Shown in pieces: positions 35,208-44,467 of a DNA stretch of 64,000 nt (the first letter of the stretch is position 1; each line of letters starts with the position of its first letter). A program made the translations under genes and the position numbers. The stretch spans positions 930,001 through 994,000 of the forward strand of contig CP051232.1 in the NCBI GenBank assembly GCA_017792445.1. Reading direction: 5' to 3'. The notes under the pieces were generated by a model. That model made no database searches. It was not told the DNA's origin and saw nothing but the letters and a program-made list of their open reading frames with translations. This DNA comes from Maritimibacter sp. (GTDB lineage: Bacteria > Pseudomonadota > Alphaproteobacteria > Rhodobacterales > Rhodobacteraceae).

Positions 35208-37160
35208 ATGCGATACCGGCCGGAAATCGACGGATTGCGCGCAGTCGCCGTGCTTCCGGTCGTGCTGTTCCATGCGGGGGTTCCGGGCTTCGGCGGCGGC
35301 TATGTCGGGGTCGACGTGTTCTTCGTCATCTCGGGCTTCCTGATCACCGGCCTTCTGCTTCAGGACATCCAGGACGACCGGTTCTCGATCCTGACCTTCT
35401 ACGAACGCCGGGCCCGCCGCATCCTGCCCGCGCTGTTCGTCGTGATGGCGGCATGCATCCCTTTCGCAGTGGCGCTGATGCTGCCGGGCGACATCGCCTT
35501 GTTCGGGCGCAGCGTCCTCGCGGCCGGGACCTTCTGGTCCAACATCCTGTTCTGGCTAGAAACCGGGTATTTCGCACCCACGGCGGAAGAGCTTCCGCTG
35601 CTGCACACCTGGAGCCTGTCGGTCGAGGAACAGTTCTACATCCTGTTTCCGCTGATCCTGCTTGCGCTGGTTCGCTGGCGGCGTTCCTGGCTGGTGCCCG
35701 GACTGCTGGCGATGGCGCTGGCGAGTTTCGCGTTGGCCCTGTGGGGGGCGCGGGCGTGGCCGGTCGCGAACTTCTTCCTGTCGCCGACCCGGTTCTGGGA
35801 ATTGCTGGCTGGCGCGCTTTGCACGGTTGCGATGCCGAAGGTCCGCGCGCACTGGCTGCCGGCGGCGGCCGGACTGGTGATGATCGCCGCAGCCATCGCG
35901 GCCTACCACGGCGACCTGCCCTTCCCCTCGCATTACACCCTGCTGCCGGTCGCGGGCACCTGCCTTGTGCTGCTGTTCGCGTCCGAGACCGAGCCTGTGG
36001 GCCGCACCCTTGCGCTGCGTGGGCCGGTGGCCGTCGGTCTTGTCAGCTACTCCCTGTACCTCTGGCACCAACCGGTTTTGGTCTTCGCCCGCATGCGCTG
36101 GCCGGACGGGCTGCATTGGACCGCCCTCGTCGCGCTGTTCGCGCTGACCGGCGCGCTTGCGTGGCTGTCGTGGCGTTTTGTCGAACGGCCGTTCCGCCAG
36201 CGCGACCGCGTCTCGCGCGATGCCGTGTTCGGTCTGTCACTGGCGGCCATCGCCAGCTTTTCGGTGCTGGGCGCGGCGGTGGGCTATGGCGACGGCTGGC
36301 GCTCGCCTTACTATGCCATTCTGCCCGCCGACCGCCGGGCGATGGTTCAGATGATCGACGCAGAGCGGCAGGCGAACGCCGTGGTCGAGACCGAAGGCTT
36401 CGACGACGGCACTTGCGTGTTCAGCACCGCGACGCTTGATCCCGAAACCCGGGCGCGGATCCGCGACTGCCGCGACAGGTTCGGCCCCGGCGTGATGGTT
36501 CTGGGCGACAGCCACGGTGTCGATATCATGGGCGTGATGGTCGCGACCGCGCCGGAAGAACCCTTCGTCGTCGGCATCGTCTCGCCCGGTTGCCGCCCGC
36601 ACGGACCGCTGCGCGGCTGCCCCTATGCCGACACAGCCGACCTTCTGCCGGATGGAGACTTCCGCGCCATCGTGTTCTCGCAGGCCGCCTTCTATCTGCT
36701 GCGCAATGCCACCGGCAACGCCGCAGCCCGGACGGATTTCATGGGCGACGCGCTGCCGTTCGACGGCTTCACACCACATGGGGAACGCATCGGGGCGGTG
36801 GTGGACTACCTCGAAACGCTGGCCCCACACGCGCCGGTGCTGTGGCTTGGCCCGAGGCTGGAGCCGCACGTGAACGTCGACAGCATGGCATGGCGCGGTT
36901 GCCGTTATCCCTATGCCCTGCGTCCCGGTCAGCGGGACGCCTTTGCCCGGCTTGACGATGCCGTGGCGAAGCGGCTGGAAAGCTCACCGGTCGCCTATGT
37001 CTCGCAGCAGGACCTTGTGGAGCTGCGCCTGCCCGAGGACCTGACGGATTGCGAGGGGCTCTACTTCCTTGACGGCGATCACTACAGCGCCGCCGGTGAG
37101 CGCCGGTTCGGGCTACGGATGCAACTGATGGATCGTGTCAGAGACCTGACCGGCGGCTAG
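35208..37160 (+). CDS. OafB-like acyltransferase (Acyltransferase-3 + SGNH)
   Basis: A 650-aa inner-membrane O-acyltransferase. Residues about 5-340 are an Acyltransferase-3 domain with about ten helices, beginning YRPEIDGLRAVAVLPVVLFH, with the FYERRARRILPA motif. The C-terminal half is an SGNH hydrolase-like domain with VLGDSHGVD and a catalytic-type DGDH (622-625). This two-domain form usually acetylates O-antigen or other cell-surface sugars. The acceptor is unknown; no polysaccharide locus adjoins it. It lies 34 bp after the zinc-ribbon gene. Confidence 0.88.
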   Translation: MRYRPEIDGLRAVAVLPVVLFHAGVPGFGGGYVGVDVFFVISGFLITGLLLQDIQDDRFSILTFYERRARRILPALFVVMAACIPFAVALMLPGDIALFGRSVLAAGTFWSNILFWLETGYFAPTAEELPLLHTWSLSVEEQFYILFPLILLALVRWRRSWLVPGLLAMALASFALALWGARAWPVANFFLSPTRFWELLAGALCTVAMPKVRAHWLPAAAGLVMIAAAIAAYHGDLPFPSHYTLLPVAGTCLVLLFASETEPVGRTLALRGPVAVGLVSYSLYLWHQPVLVFARMRWPDGLHWTALVALFALTGALAWLSWRFVERPFRQRDRVSRDAVFGLSLAAIASFSVLGAAVGYGDGWRSPYYAILPADRRAMVQMIDAERQANAVVETEGFDDGTCVFSTATLDPETRARIRDCRDRFGPGVMVLGDSHGVDIMGVMVATAPEEPFVVGIVSPGCRPHGPLRGCPYADTADLLPDGDFRAIVFSQAAFYLLRNATGNAAARTDFMGDALPFDGFTPHGERIGAVVDYLETLAPHAPVLWLGPRLEPHVNVDSMAWRGCRYPYALRPGQRDAFARLDDAVAKRLESSPVAYVSQQDLVELRLPEDLTDCEGLYFLDGDHYSAAGERRFGLRMQLMDRVRDLTGG

Positions 37161-37169
37161 GGACGGCTG

Positions 37170-39764
37170 TCAGAACCGGTCCAGCAGCCGCCGCAGGTAA
37201 TCGAGTTCTTCGTCGGGCCGGGTCTGCTCGGCAGAGCGGCGGCGCAGTTCCTCGAGAAGTTCGCGCGCACGACCGTAGATGTCGTCACCCTGAAGCATCT
37301 CTTCGTTGGTGCCGATCTGACCGTTCGCCCCCGGCTCGCGGCCCAGCGGATCGCGGGCCTGACTGTTGTCGGCCTGTCCCTGCGCCTCGCCCTGCTGGCC
37401 CTGGTTGTTCTGCTCCTGAGCCATCATCTCGCCGAGGTTCCGCATCCCCTCGCGCAGCGCCTCGATGGCGTCGGACTGGCTGTCCAGAGCGCCTGCAAGA
37501 TCGTCGTTGCGCAGCGCTTCCTCGGCCTCGTCCATGGCGCGGCCGGCGCGGTCCAGCGCCTCGCCGGCGGCGTCGCCCTCGGGGGTGCCCGCGCCCGGCA
37601 TGTTGTTGCGCTGGCGGTTCAGTTCCTCACGAAGGGCCTGCTGGCGGTCGGCAAGCGCTTCGCCGTCAAGTTCACCCTGACCTTGCCCCTGCCCTTGGCC
37701 CTGACCATTCGATCCGTTCGGCGGGCCGCTTTGACCCTGCCCCTGACCCTGACCGTCGCCCTGCTGCTGGCCGTTGCCCTGCTGACCGTCCTCGCCACGT
37801 TCGCCCTGCTGGCCGTTTTGGCCGAACTGGTCCTGAAGGTCGCCGAAGGTCTCGTCGCTGAGATCCTGCTGATCGCGCAGCATCTCGCCCAGCCCTTCCA
37901 TAGCTTCCTGCCCCGGCGAGCCCTGACCGTTGCCCTCGGTGATCTCGAGGTTCTCGAGCATCTCCGCCAGACGCTCCATCAGCTCCATGGCCTCGTCCAT
38001 GCGGCCTTCTTCCATAAGCTGCTGCAGCCGTTCCATCAGCGCTTCGATCTGGTCGCCGGTGATCTCCTGCCGTTCGCCCTGCGCCTGGTCCTGTCCGTCC
38101 GGGTTCTCGCCGTTCTGGCGCTGCTGCTCTGCCAGCTGACGCATGTAGTCCTGCGTCGCCTCGCGCAGTTCGCGCATCAGTTCCGCGATCTCTTCGTCGG
38201 TCGCGCCGTTGCGCATCGCTTCTTCCAGGCGCTCGCGCGCCTCGCGCAGGCGCTCCAGCGCGTCGGACAGGCTGCCGTCTTCGATCAGGACGGCAAGGTC
38301 CCACAGGATCTGCGCGATCTCGTCGCGCTGTTCCTCGGTCATGCCGTACTGGTTGAACAGCTCCAGCTGACGCTGCAACGTCCGCAGCTTCAGATAGGCG
38401 GTGTCGCTGTCGAAAACCTCGTCCGGGTGATAGCTGACCGCGCGCAGAACCTGCGCCACGCGGCGGCCGTTCTCGTCACGGTTCCACAGCATGTCGCGGC
38501 GCATCTCGATGATCGCGCCGGCAAGCGGGTCGAAAAAGCGGCGCCCCGGCAGGACGACGTGGGCAGGCTCGGATTGTCCTTCCTGCCCAAGGTCGTCGGT
38601 CGCGTAGAACACCATCGTCACGGGCAGCGTCGCCCACGGGTGTTCCGCGAGGTTCTCGATCAGGACTTCCTCGAACTCGGACCGGTCGCCAGAGATCGTC
38701 ATGGGAAGGTCCAGCGTGATCGGCTCGCGCGGTTCGGGATCGGGAGCCAGACCATAGCGGCGGTCGATCGCGGCAAGGTCCAGCGTGATCTCGGCCCGGC
38801 CCGCGACGACGCCATAGTCGTCGCTGACCGAGAAGGTCTGGCGCATCTCGCCCGACAGCCCACGCTCGGGCTCGCCGAGGATGGCGATCTGCGGGGCCGT
38901 GTCCGGCGTGACGCTGATGTCCCACGCGGCGCCGTTCGGGCCGTCGATGGCGATACGCCCGGCCTGCGTGACCTCGAAGTTCTGCGCCTCGTCGCTGGCG
39001 GCGGGCACCTCCTGCGTCCGGCCCGAGACCGTTTCGGTCACCGTCAGATCGCCAACGTCGCCATACAGGCGGATCGTGACGCGGCTGGCCTCGGGAACCT
39101 CGAAGGTGCCGGGCTTGATGTCGTTGAGATACAGCGAGGGCTTGCCGGTGTAAGCGGGCGGTTCGACCCAGCCTTCCCAGCTGGGGCCCTGCGCAACGGT
39201 GCTGCTGCCGCCGGGTACGGCCTCGGACACCGTGGCGACCGACAGGAAAGACCCGAACAGCAGCGCCACCGCGAAGGCCAGCGCCGCCACGAAGCGCAGC
39301 GCATAGGGGTCGCGGTCGGCAATGCGAAGGTTCGGCTCGACGGCGCGGGCGGAAGCGGCGCGCTCGGCCATGCGGGTGACATGCGCCTTCCACACCGCCT
39401 GACTCGCGGCGTCGGTCGCGCCGATTGCCTGCGTATCGGCCAGCGCGGAAATCGGGCGGCCGGGAAGCGTGCGGTCCAGACGGTCCAGCGCCTCGGCCCG
39501 CGAGGGCCAGTGGAACCGGCGAATGCCGTACCAAAGCGCACCGATCAGTCCGAGAACAGCGACGACAATGCCGGCCCACGTGACTTCCAGCGGCAAGGTT
39601 TCGTGAACCCCAAGCATCAGCGCGGCAAGCGCCAGCAGAAGGACGGTCCAGAGCGGCCAGAATGCCCGAAGCGCGCGTTCGGCGACCATGCCCGTGCGGG
39701 TCAGGGCCAGCGGCCAGCGCAAACGGTCGAGTGCGGCGTCAGAAAGCTTCGTCGTCTCGGTCAT
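37170..39764 (-). CDS. TIGR02302/DUF4175 membrane protein with Gln/Gly-rich tract
   Basis: An 864-aa protein with two N-terminal helices (about residues 30-80), another near 157-175, then a large domain and long helices of Glu, Arg and Met character. Residues about 610-720 are extremely Gln/Gly/Asn-rich (GQGQGQGQSGPPNGS and similar). The family is alphaproteobacterial and uncharacterised. The low-complexity tract gives a long G/C-skewed DNA segment. It overlaps nothing and lies 36 bp after lysA on the same strand. Confidence 0.85.
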   Translation of the reverse strand: MTETTKLSDAALDRLRWPLALTRTGMVAERALRAFWPLWTVLLLALAALMLGVHETLPLEVTWAGIVVAVLGLIGALWYGIRRFHWPSRAEALDRLDRTLPGRPISALADTQAIGATDAASQAVWKAHVTRMAERAASARAVEPNLRIADRDPYALRFVAALAFAVALLFGSFLSVATVSEAVPGGSSTVAQGPSWEGWVEPPAYTGKPSLYLNDIKPGTFEVPEASRVTIRLYGDVGDLTVTETVSGRTQEVPAASDEAQNFEVTQAGRIAIDGPNGAAWDISVTPDTAPQIAILGEPERGLSGEMRQTFSVSDDYGVVAGRAEITLDLAAIDRRYGLAPDPEPREPITLDLPMTISGDRSEFEEVLIENLAEHPWATLPVTMVFYATDDLGQEGQSEPAHVVLPGRRFFDPLAGAIIEMRRDMLWNRDENGRRVAQVLRAVSYHPDEVFDSDTAYLKLRTLQRQLELFNQYGMTEEQRDEIAQILWDLAVLIEDGSLSDALERLREARERLEEAMRNGATDEEIAELMRELREATQDYMRQLAEQQRQNGENPDGQDQAQGERQEITGDQIEALMERLQQLMEEGRMDEAMELMERLAEMLENLEITEGNGQGSPGQEAMEGLGEMLRDQQDLSDETFGDLQDQFGQNGQQGERGEDGQQGNGQQQGDGQGQGQGQSGPPNGSNGQGQGQGQGQGELDGEALADRQQALREELNRQRNNMPGAGTPEGDAAGEALDRAGRAMDEAEEALRNDDLAGALDSQSDAIEALREGMRNLGEMMAQEQNNQGQQGEAQGQADNSQARDPLGREPGANGQIGTNEEMLQGDDIYGRARELLEELRRRSAEQTRPDEELDYLRRLLDRF

Positions 39765-39800
39765 GTACCCGTGCCATCGGTTGTCGCGCCGGATCGCGCG

Positions 39801-41066
39801 TTACAACCATGCAGGCACCTTATCGCGGGCGATGATTTCGTCAAAGGAAGGTCGCGGGCGGATGACGGCAAATTGATCTTCGTGCACCAGCACTTCGGGG
39901 ATAAGCGGCCGCGTGTTGTACTCTGACGACATCACCGCGCCATAGGCCCCGGCGGACCGGAAGGCGACCAGATCGCCCGCCGCGACGGGCGGCATCTGCC
40001 GCTGCTTGGCGAAGGTATCCCCGGATTCGCAGACCGGTCCCACGATGTCGTAAGGTGCGTATTCGACGCCCGCCGCCGGCTCGATCACCGGCACGATGTC
40101 ATGATGACTGCCGTACATCGCAGGCCGGATCAGGTCGTTCATCGCACTGTCGAGAATGAGAAAATCGCGGCCCTCGCCGGACTTCACGTAGATCACGCCG
40201 CTGACGAGGATGCCTGCATTCCCGGCGATCAGCCGGCCCGGTTCGATCTCGACCTCGCAGCCGGTGGGGCCGATGACGTCCTTGACCATCTCGCAGTAAT
40301 CGGTGGGCAACGGAGGCGCCGCGTTCGAGCGTTCGTACGGGATGCCAAGCCCGCCGCCCAGATCGAGGCGGCGAATGGCATGACCGTCGGCGCGAAGCTG
40401 TTCCGTAAGCGACACGACCAGATTGTAGGCATCGCGGAAAGGCTGGAGATCGGTCAGCTGGCTGCCGATGTGCACGTCGATTCCCACGACCTCCAGCCCC
40501 GGCAGCGCGGCGACTTCGGCATAGACCTCGCGCGCACGGGCGATCGGGATGCCGAACTTGTTCTCTTTCTTGCCTGTGGCGATCTTCTCGTGCGTCTTCG
40601 CATCCACGTCCGGGTTCACCCGCACGGTCACGGGCACCGTGACGCCCATGGATGCCGCAACCTCGGACAGCAGCCGCATCTCGGGCTCGCTTTCAAGGTT
40701 GATCTGGCGGACGCCGCCTTCCAGCACCTGCCGCATCTCTTCGCGCGTCTTGCCGACGCCCGAGAACACGATGCGGTCGCCCGAGAAACCGGCGGCCCTG
40801 GCGCGGGCATACTCGCCGCCCGACACGACGTCGACACCGGCGCCAAGCTGTTCCAGCACCCGCAGGACAGCTTGGTTCGAGTTCGCCTTCATCGCGTAAC
40901 AGACAAGGTGCGGCACCCCGTCCAGCCCGTCGTCGAAGAGCTTGAAATGCCGGGTCAGCGTGGCGGTCGAATAGACGTAGAACGGCGTTCCCACCGCTGC
41001 CGCGATCTCGGGGACGGGGACGTCCTCGGCGTGGAGGAGACCGTCACGATACAGAAAATGATCCAT
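39801..41066 (-). CDS. lysA: Diaminopimelate decarboxylase
   Basis: LysA makes L-lysine from meso-diaminopimelate. The 421-aa protein has the PLP lysine Lys60 in CYAMKANSN, the glycine-rich loop RLDLGGGLGIPY, the IEPGRLIAGNAG phosphate/substrate region and the catalytic cysteine in GPVCESGDTF. Length and motifs are normal. In many relatives lysA follows a small lipoprotein gene and argH; here a DsrE gene is the neighbour on the same strand. Confidence 0.96.
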   Translation of the reverse strand: MDHFLYRDGLLHAEDVPVPEIAAAVGTPFYVYSTATLTRHFKLFDDGLDGVPHLVCYAMKANSNQAVLRVLEQLGAGVDVVSGGEYARARAAGFSGDRIVFSGVGKTREEMRQVLEGGVRQINLESEPEMRLLSEVAASMGVTVPVTVRVNPDVDAKTHEKIATGKKENKFGIPIARAREVYAEVAALPGLEVVGIDVHIGSQLTDLQPFRDAYNLVVSLTEQLRADGHAIRRLDLGGGLGIPYERSNAAPPLPTDYCEMVKDVIGPTGCEVEIEPGRLIAGNAGILVSGVIYVKSGEGRDFLILDSAMNDLIRPAMYGSHHDIVPVIEPAAGVEYAPYDIVGPVCESGDTFAKQRQMPPVAAGDLVAFRSAGAYGAVMSSEYNTRPLIPEVLVHEDQFAVIRPRPSFDEIIARDKVPAWL

Positions 41067-41181
41067 CGCCCGAAGCCTTTCGCTGATGCCCGGGCGTCAT
41101 GGCAAAAAGGCGGGGGCGATGCAATGGATCACGCATGAAACAGTCGGGCCGCACCAGCCGGGAAGGTCCCGGCACGGCGGG

Positions 41182-41541
41182 TCAGTAACACAGCATGGTA
41201 TCCGCCGCCGCGGCGACCTCGACCAGCTTCTCCGGCATCGCGAAAGAGGCGTTCAGACCGTCCAGCAAATCGTCACCGTACCCGCGCGCTTTCGCGGATT
41301 TGCCGGACACAAGGAACCGCGTGCCCTTCGCGCCATGGCGGGCAAGATGCTCGCCCACGACGCCGGTGCCTTCGCCCTCAAGTTCCCGATGCGCCTGTGC
41401 CAGAAGGTGAACGCCGTCGCCCGCAAGGAAGACGGTCACGTCGTGCCCTTCGGTCTGCGCTGTCAGCGCGATCAGCAGGCCAAGCGTCGCCTTGTTCGGA
41501 TCGGCCGGGCCGGTGTGGATGTGAACCAGTGTCGTGGTCAT
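41182..41541 (-). CDS. DsrE-family protein
   Basis: A 119-aa DsrE-like protein. The start MTTTLVHIHTGPADPNKATL was chosen over an upstream start 21 codons away. The segments HDVTVFLAGDGVHLL and FAMPEKLVEVAAAADTMLCY are typical of the DsrE/YchN fold. One cysteine lies at the extreme C-terminus (Cys118). Some family members relay sulfur; whether this one does is unknown. It lies 115 bp upstream of lysA on the same strand. Confidence 0.8.
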   Translation of the reverse strand: MTTTLVHIHTGPADPNKATLGLLIALTAQTEGHDVTVFLAGDGVHLLAQAHRELEGEGTGVVGEHLARHGAKGTRFLVSGKSAKARGYGDDLLDGLNASFAMPEKLVEVAAAADTMLCY

Positions 41542-41623
41542 GGGGCCCCCTCGCATTTCATGACTGATGCGAGGGGATGCTACCCCGGTTCGGCGCCCCG
41601 CCAAAGGGCGCTGAAAGGCGGTG

Positions 41624-43012
41624 TCAGCCGAAAACCTCGGTCAGCGCGCCGTCGATGGCGTCGGTGATCCGGTCGATCTCGGCAGGCGTGGCGATCAGCG
41701 CGGGGCTGAGACACAGCGTGGTGTTCATCCCCGGCAGCGAACGGTTGGTGCAGCCGATGATGACGCCCCGCGCCATCGCGGCGGCGACCACGGCCTGCGC
41801 CTTCTTCTCTTCGACCGGCTGCTTCGTCTCGCGGTCGGCCACCAGTTCGGCGCCGCAGAACAGGCCCTTGCCGCGCACGTCGCCGACGACGGCGTGCTTC
41901 TCTTTCAGCGCGGCGAGATTCCCCATCAGGCGCTCGCCCATGGCAAGACAGTTCTCCAGCAGGCCTTCGTCCTCGATGATGCGCATGTTTTCCAGCGCCG
42001 CCGCCGGACCGGCGGTGCAGCCACCGAAGGTCGAGATGTCGCGGAAGTAGGACAGCGGATCGCTGGCATCGTCCTTGAACATCTCGAAGACCTTCTCGGT
42101 CGTCACCGTGCAGGAGATCGCCGCGTAGCCCGAGGCGACGCCCTTGGCCATCGTCACGAAGTCCGGCTCGACGCCCCAGTTCTGGTAACCGAACCAGGTG
42201 CCGGTGCGGCCCAGCCCGCAGACGACCTCGTCGATATGCAGCAGAATGTCGTACTTGCGGCAGATCTCCTGCACGCGGGGCCAGTAGCCCTCGGGCGGCA
42301 CGATGACGCCGCCGCCGGCGGTGACGGGTTCAAGACAGATCGCGCCGACGGTGTCGGGCCCTTCGCGCAGGATCACTTCCTCGATGGCGTCCGCGGCGCG
42401 GCGACCATACTCTTCGCCCGACAGGTCCTCCCACTGTTTGCGGTACTCAAGGCAGTGCGGCACCCGCACGAAGCCATCCGGGAACGGGCCGTAAAGCGCA
42501 CCGCGTTCGTCCTGCCCGCCCGCGCCGAGACAGGCGATGGTGGTGCCGTGATAATCGCGGTCGCGGTACAGGATCTTCCACTTCTTGCCGCCGTGGAAGC
42601 GCTGCGAAATCTGGCGGACCATCTTGAACGCCTTCTCGTTCGCCTCGGAGCCGCTGTTGGAATAGTAGACGCGGCTCATGCCCGGCATCTTCTCCAGCAG
42701 CTTCTCGGCAAACAGCGCGCCGGGGACCGACCCCATCGAGCCGCCGAAGAAGTTCATCTTCACCAGCTGATCGCGCACCGCGTCAGCGATGGTCTCGCGG
42801 CCATAGCCCACGTTGACGGTCCAGACGCCGCCAGAGACGGCGTCGATGTATTCCTTGCCGGTGGCGTCCCAGACCTTCATGCCGCGCCCCTCGACGATCA
42901 CGCGGGGATCGATCGTCTCGTACGGTTTGTGCTGGGTCAGGTGATGCCAGACGTGGGCGCGGTCGGCCGCGACCACGTGGGACAGGTCATTGGGGGTGAG
43001 GTTCACGTTCAT
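41624..43012 (-). CDS. Class III PLP aminotransferase, taurine:pyruvate type
   Basis: A 462-aa class III (omega) aminotransferase. The PLP-lysine region VTMAKGVASGYAAISC and the HIDEVVCGLGRTGTWF segment are intact, and VNVGYGRETIADAV, SNSGSEANEKAFKMVRQ and RDRDYHGTT are conserved. The N-terminal SGGVWTVNVGYG region is like taurine:pyruvate aminotransferase, but other omega-amino donors are possible. It follows an MFS carrier gene by 87 bp, so the carrier may import its substrate. No sulfoacetaldehyde enzymes are nearby. Confidence 0.78.
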   Translation of the reverse strand: MNVNLTPNDLSHVVAADRAHVWHHLTQHKPYETIDPRVIVEGRGMKVWDATGKEYIDAVSGGVWTVNVGYGRETIADAVRDQLVKMNFFGGSMGSVPGALFAEKLLEKMPGMSRVYYSNSGSEANEKAFKMVRQISQRFHGGKKWKILYRDRDYHGTTIACLGAGGQDERGALYGPFPDGFVRVPHCLEYRKQWEDLSGEEYGRRAADAIEEVILREGPDTVGAICLEPVTAGGGVIVPPEGYWPRVQEICRKYDILLHIDEVVCGLGRTGTWFGYQNWGVEPDFVTMAKGVASGYAAISCTVTTEKVFEMFKDDASDPLSYFRDISTFGGCTAGPAAALENMRIIEDEGLLENCLAMGERLMGNLAALKEKHAVVGDVRGKGLFCGAELVADRETKQPVEEKKAQAVVAAAMARGVIIGCTNRSLPGMNTTLCLSPALIATPAEIDRITDAIDGALTEVFG

Positions 43013-43099
43013 CTTGGGCCTCCGGTGTGTCTGGGTCGCGTGGGGTCTAACAGGCGGGGACGCGACAGGGCGCGTCTGAAAGCGACATGGTGCGTGGCG

Positions 43100-44317
43100 T
43101 CAGGCATGGGCCATCCCCGCCCGCCGCCGCGTGGTGAAGAAGATGTAGCCGACAATCGCGAGGTTCAGAAGGTTCCAACCGATGCCGTTCAGGAATGCCA
43201 TCGTGTAGCTGCCCGTCTGGTCGTAGATCCAGCCCGACATCCAGCCGCCCAGCGCCATCCCGAGAATGGTGGCGAAGATCACAAGGCCGACACGGGCGCC
43301 CGCCTCGCGCGCGGGCATGTATTCGCGGACGATCAGCGCATAGCTCGGGACGATGCCGCCCTGGCTGAGACCGAAGACCAGCGAGACGGCATAAAGCGAC
43401 GCCATGCCGCCCGCAGGAAGGTAAAGGAACAACGCGATGCATTGCAGCGTCGAGCCGACCAGCAGCGTCATCACGCCGCCCAGCCGATCCGCCAGCAGGC
43501 CCGAGACGAAGCGCGAGACCACCCCGCCCCACAGCATCAGCGACAGCATCTCTGTGCCGACTGCCGGGCCATAGCCAAGATCGGTACACAACGCGACGAT
43601 ATGGACCTGCGGCATCGACATCGCGACACAGCAGCCGACCCCGGCGATCACAAGCGCCCATTGCAGCACGGCAGGCGACAGGTTGACCCGCCCGCGATTG
43701 AGGTTCGAGACCGCGTCGGCCTCGGCCTGCGCCTCGGGCGGCACCCGGCGGCGCAACGCCAAGGCGCCGGGGATCATCAAAGCAAGCGTGATGACGGCAA
43801 GTGTCAGATAGACCGCCGTCCAGCCCCGGTTCACCAGCACGTCCGACAGAAGCCACGGCCAGACCGCGCCCGACAGGTAATTTCCCGCCGCCGCGATGCC
43901 GACCGCAACGCCGCGACGACGCAGGAACCATTGCGAGATATCGGCAATCAGCGGCCCGAAGCTGGCCGCGGTACCGAAGCCGATCAGAAGCTGGCAGGCC
44001 GCGAGCATTAGGATGCCGCCGCTCATCGACGCCAGCGCGAAGCCCAGGGCGTTGGACACCGCCGCGATCAGCAGGACACGGGTGACACCGAACCGATCGA
44101 TGGCGCGGCCAAGCAACAGGTTGCCCAGCGCATAGCCCACCATCGTCAGCGTCCACGGCAGCGAAGCGTCGGCGCGCGATACGCCGAACTCGGCCTCGAC
44201 CGAGGGCAGCACCATGATGACCGCCCACATGCCGACATTCCCTATCGACGCCACGGCCAGCGTGATCGCCAGCCGGGTCCAGGAATAGCGGGTATCGAGA
44301 AGGGACGCGGAACTCAT
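43100..44317 (-). CDS. MFS transporter
   Basis: A 405-aa MFS carrier with about 12 helices. It begins SWTRLAITLAVASIGNVGMW and contains the MFS loop GRAIDRFGVTRVL between helices 2 and 3 and the later LLADRLGGVMTLL. It resembles the oxalate/monocarboxylate MFS group; the substrate is unknown. It is on the same strand as the aminotransferase downstream and the AroQ/AroE-like/HpaI genes upstream, separated from the latter by a hairpin element. Confidence 0.85.
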   Translation of the reverse strand: MSSASLLDTRYSWTRLAITLAVASIGNVGMWAVIMVLPSVEAEFGVSRADASLPWTLTMVGYALGNLLLGRAIDRFGVTRVLLIAAVSNALGFALASMSGGILMLAACQLLIGFGTAASFGPLIADISQWFLRRRGVAVGIAAAGNYLSGAVWPWLLSDVLVNRGWTAVYLTLAVITLALMIPGALALRRRVPPEAQAEADAVSNLNRGRVNLSPAVLQWALVIAGVGCCVAMSMPQVHIVALCTDLGYGPAVGTEMLSLMLWGGVVSRFVSGLLADRLGGVMTLLVGSTLQCIALFLYLPAGGMASLYAVSLVFGLSQGGIVPSYALIVREYMPAREAGARVGLVIFATILGMALGGWMSGWIYDQTGSYTMAFLNGIGWNLLNLAIVGYIFFTTRRRAGMAHA

Positions 44318-44383
44318 GCCCGGACGCTAGGGGGCGGCGCGGGGAATGTCCAACCCCCGCGGCTGCCGGGCACTGGCGCGCAT

Positions 44384-44441
44384 GGGGGCTCCGCCCCCGT
44401 CGCTTCGCGACTCCCCCGAGGTATTTTTGAAAGAGAAGAAG
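44384..44441 (+). repeat. 3'-end hairpin element, copy B
   Basis: GGGGGC-TCC-GCCCCC, CGCTTCGCG, CTCCCCCGAGGTATTT and an AGAGAAGAAG end, nearly identical to copy A. It lies between the HpaI-type aldolase and the MFS gene (both minus), with its GAAGAAG end nearest the aldolase stop, so it is the one copy not oriented with the preceding gene. Confidence 0.7.
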
Positions 44442-44467
44442 ACCCCGGAGTCAGGCAGGGCGGGCCC

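Noticed and set aside
37640-37810. CCTG-rich skewed tract as a possible origin or recombination hot spot
   Set aside because: The skew is explained by Gln/Gly codons of the TIGR02302 protein; no DnaA-box cluster is seen.
37683-39926. 747-codon plus-strand frame opposite the TIGR02302 gene
   Set aside because: It is antisense to a well-supported gene, and its Leu/Ala-rich sequence mirrors the Gln/Gly codons of the true protein.
41621-44011. 796-codon plus-strand frame opposite the aminotransferase and MFS genes
   Set aside because: It spans two well-supported minus-strand genes and their gap, with no domain resemblance.
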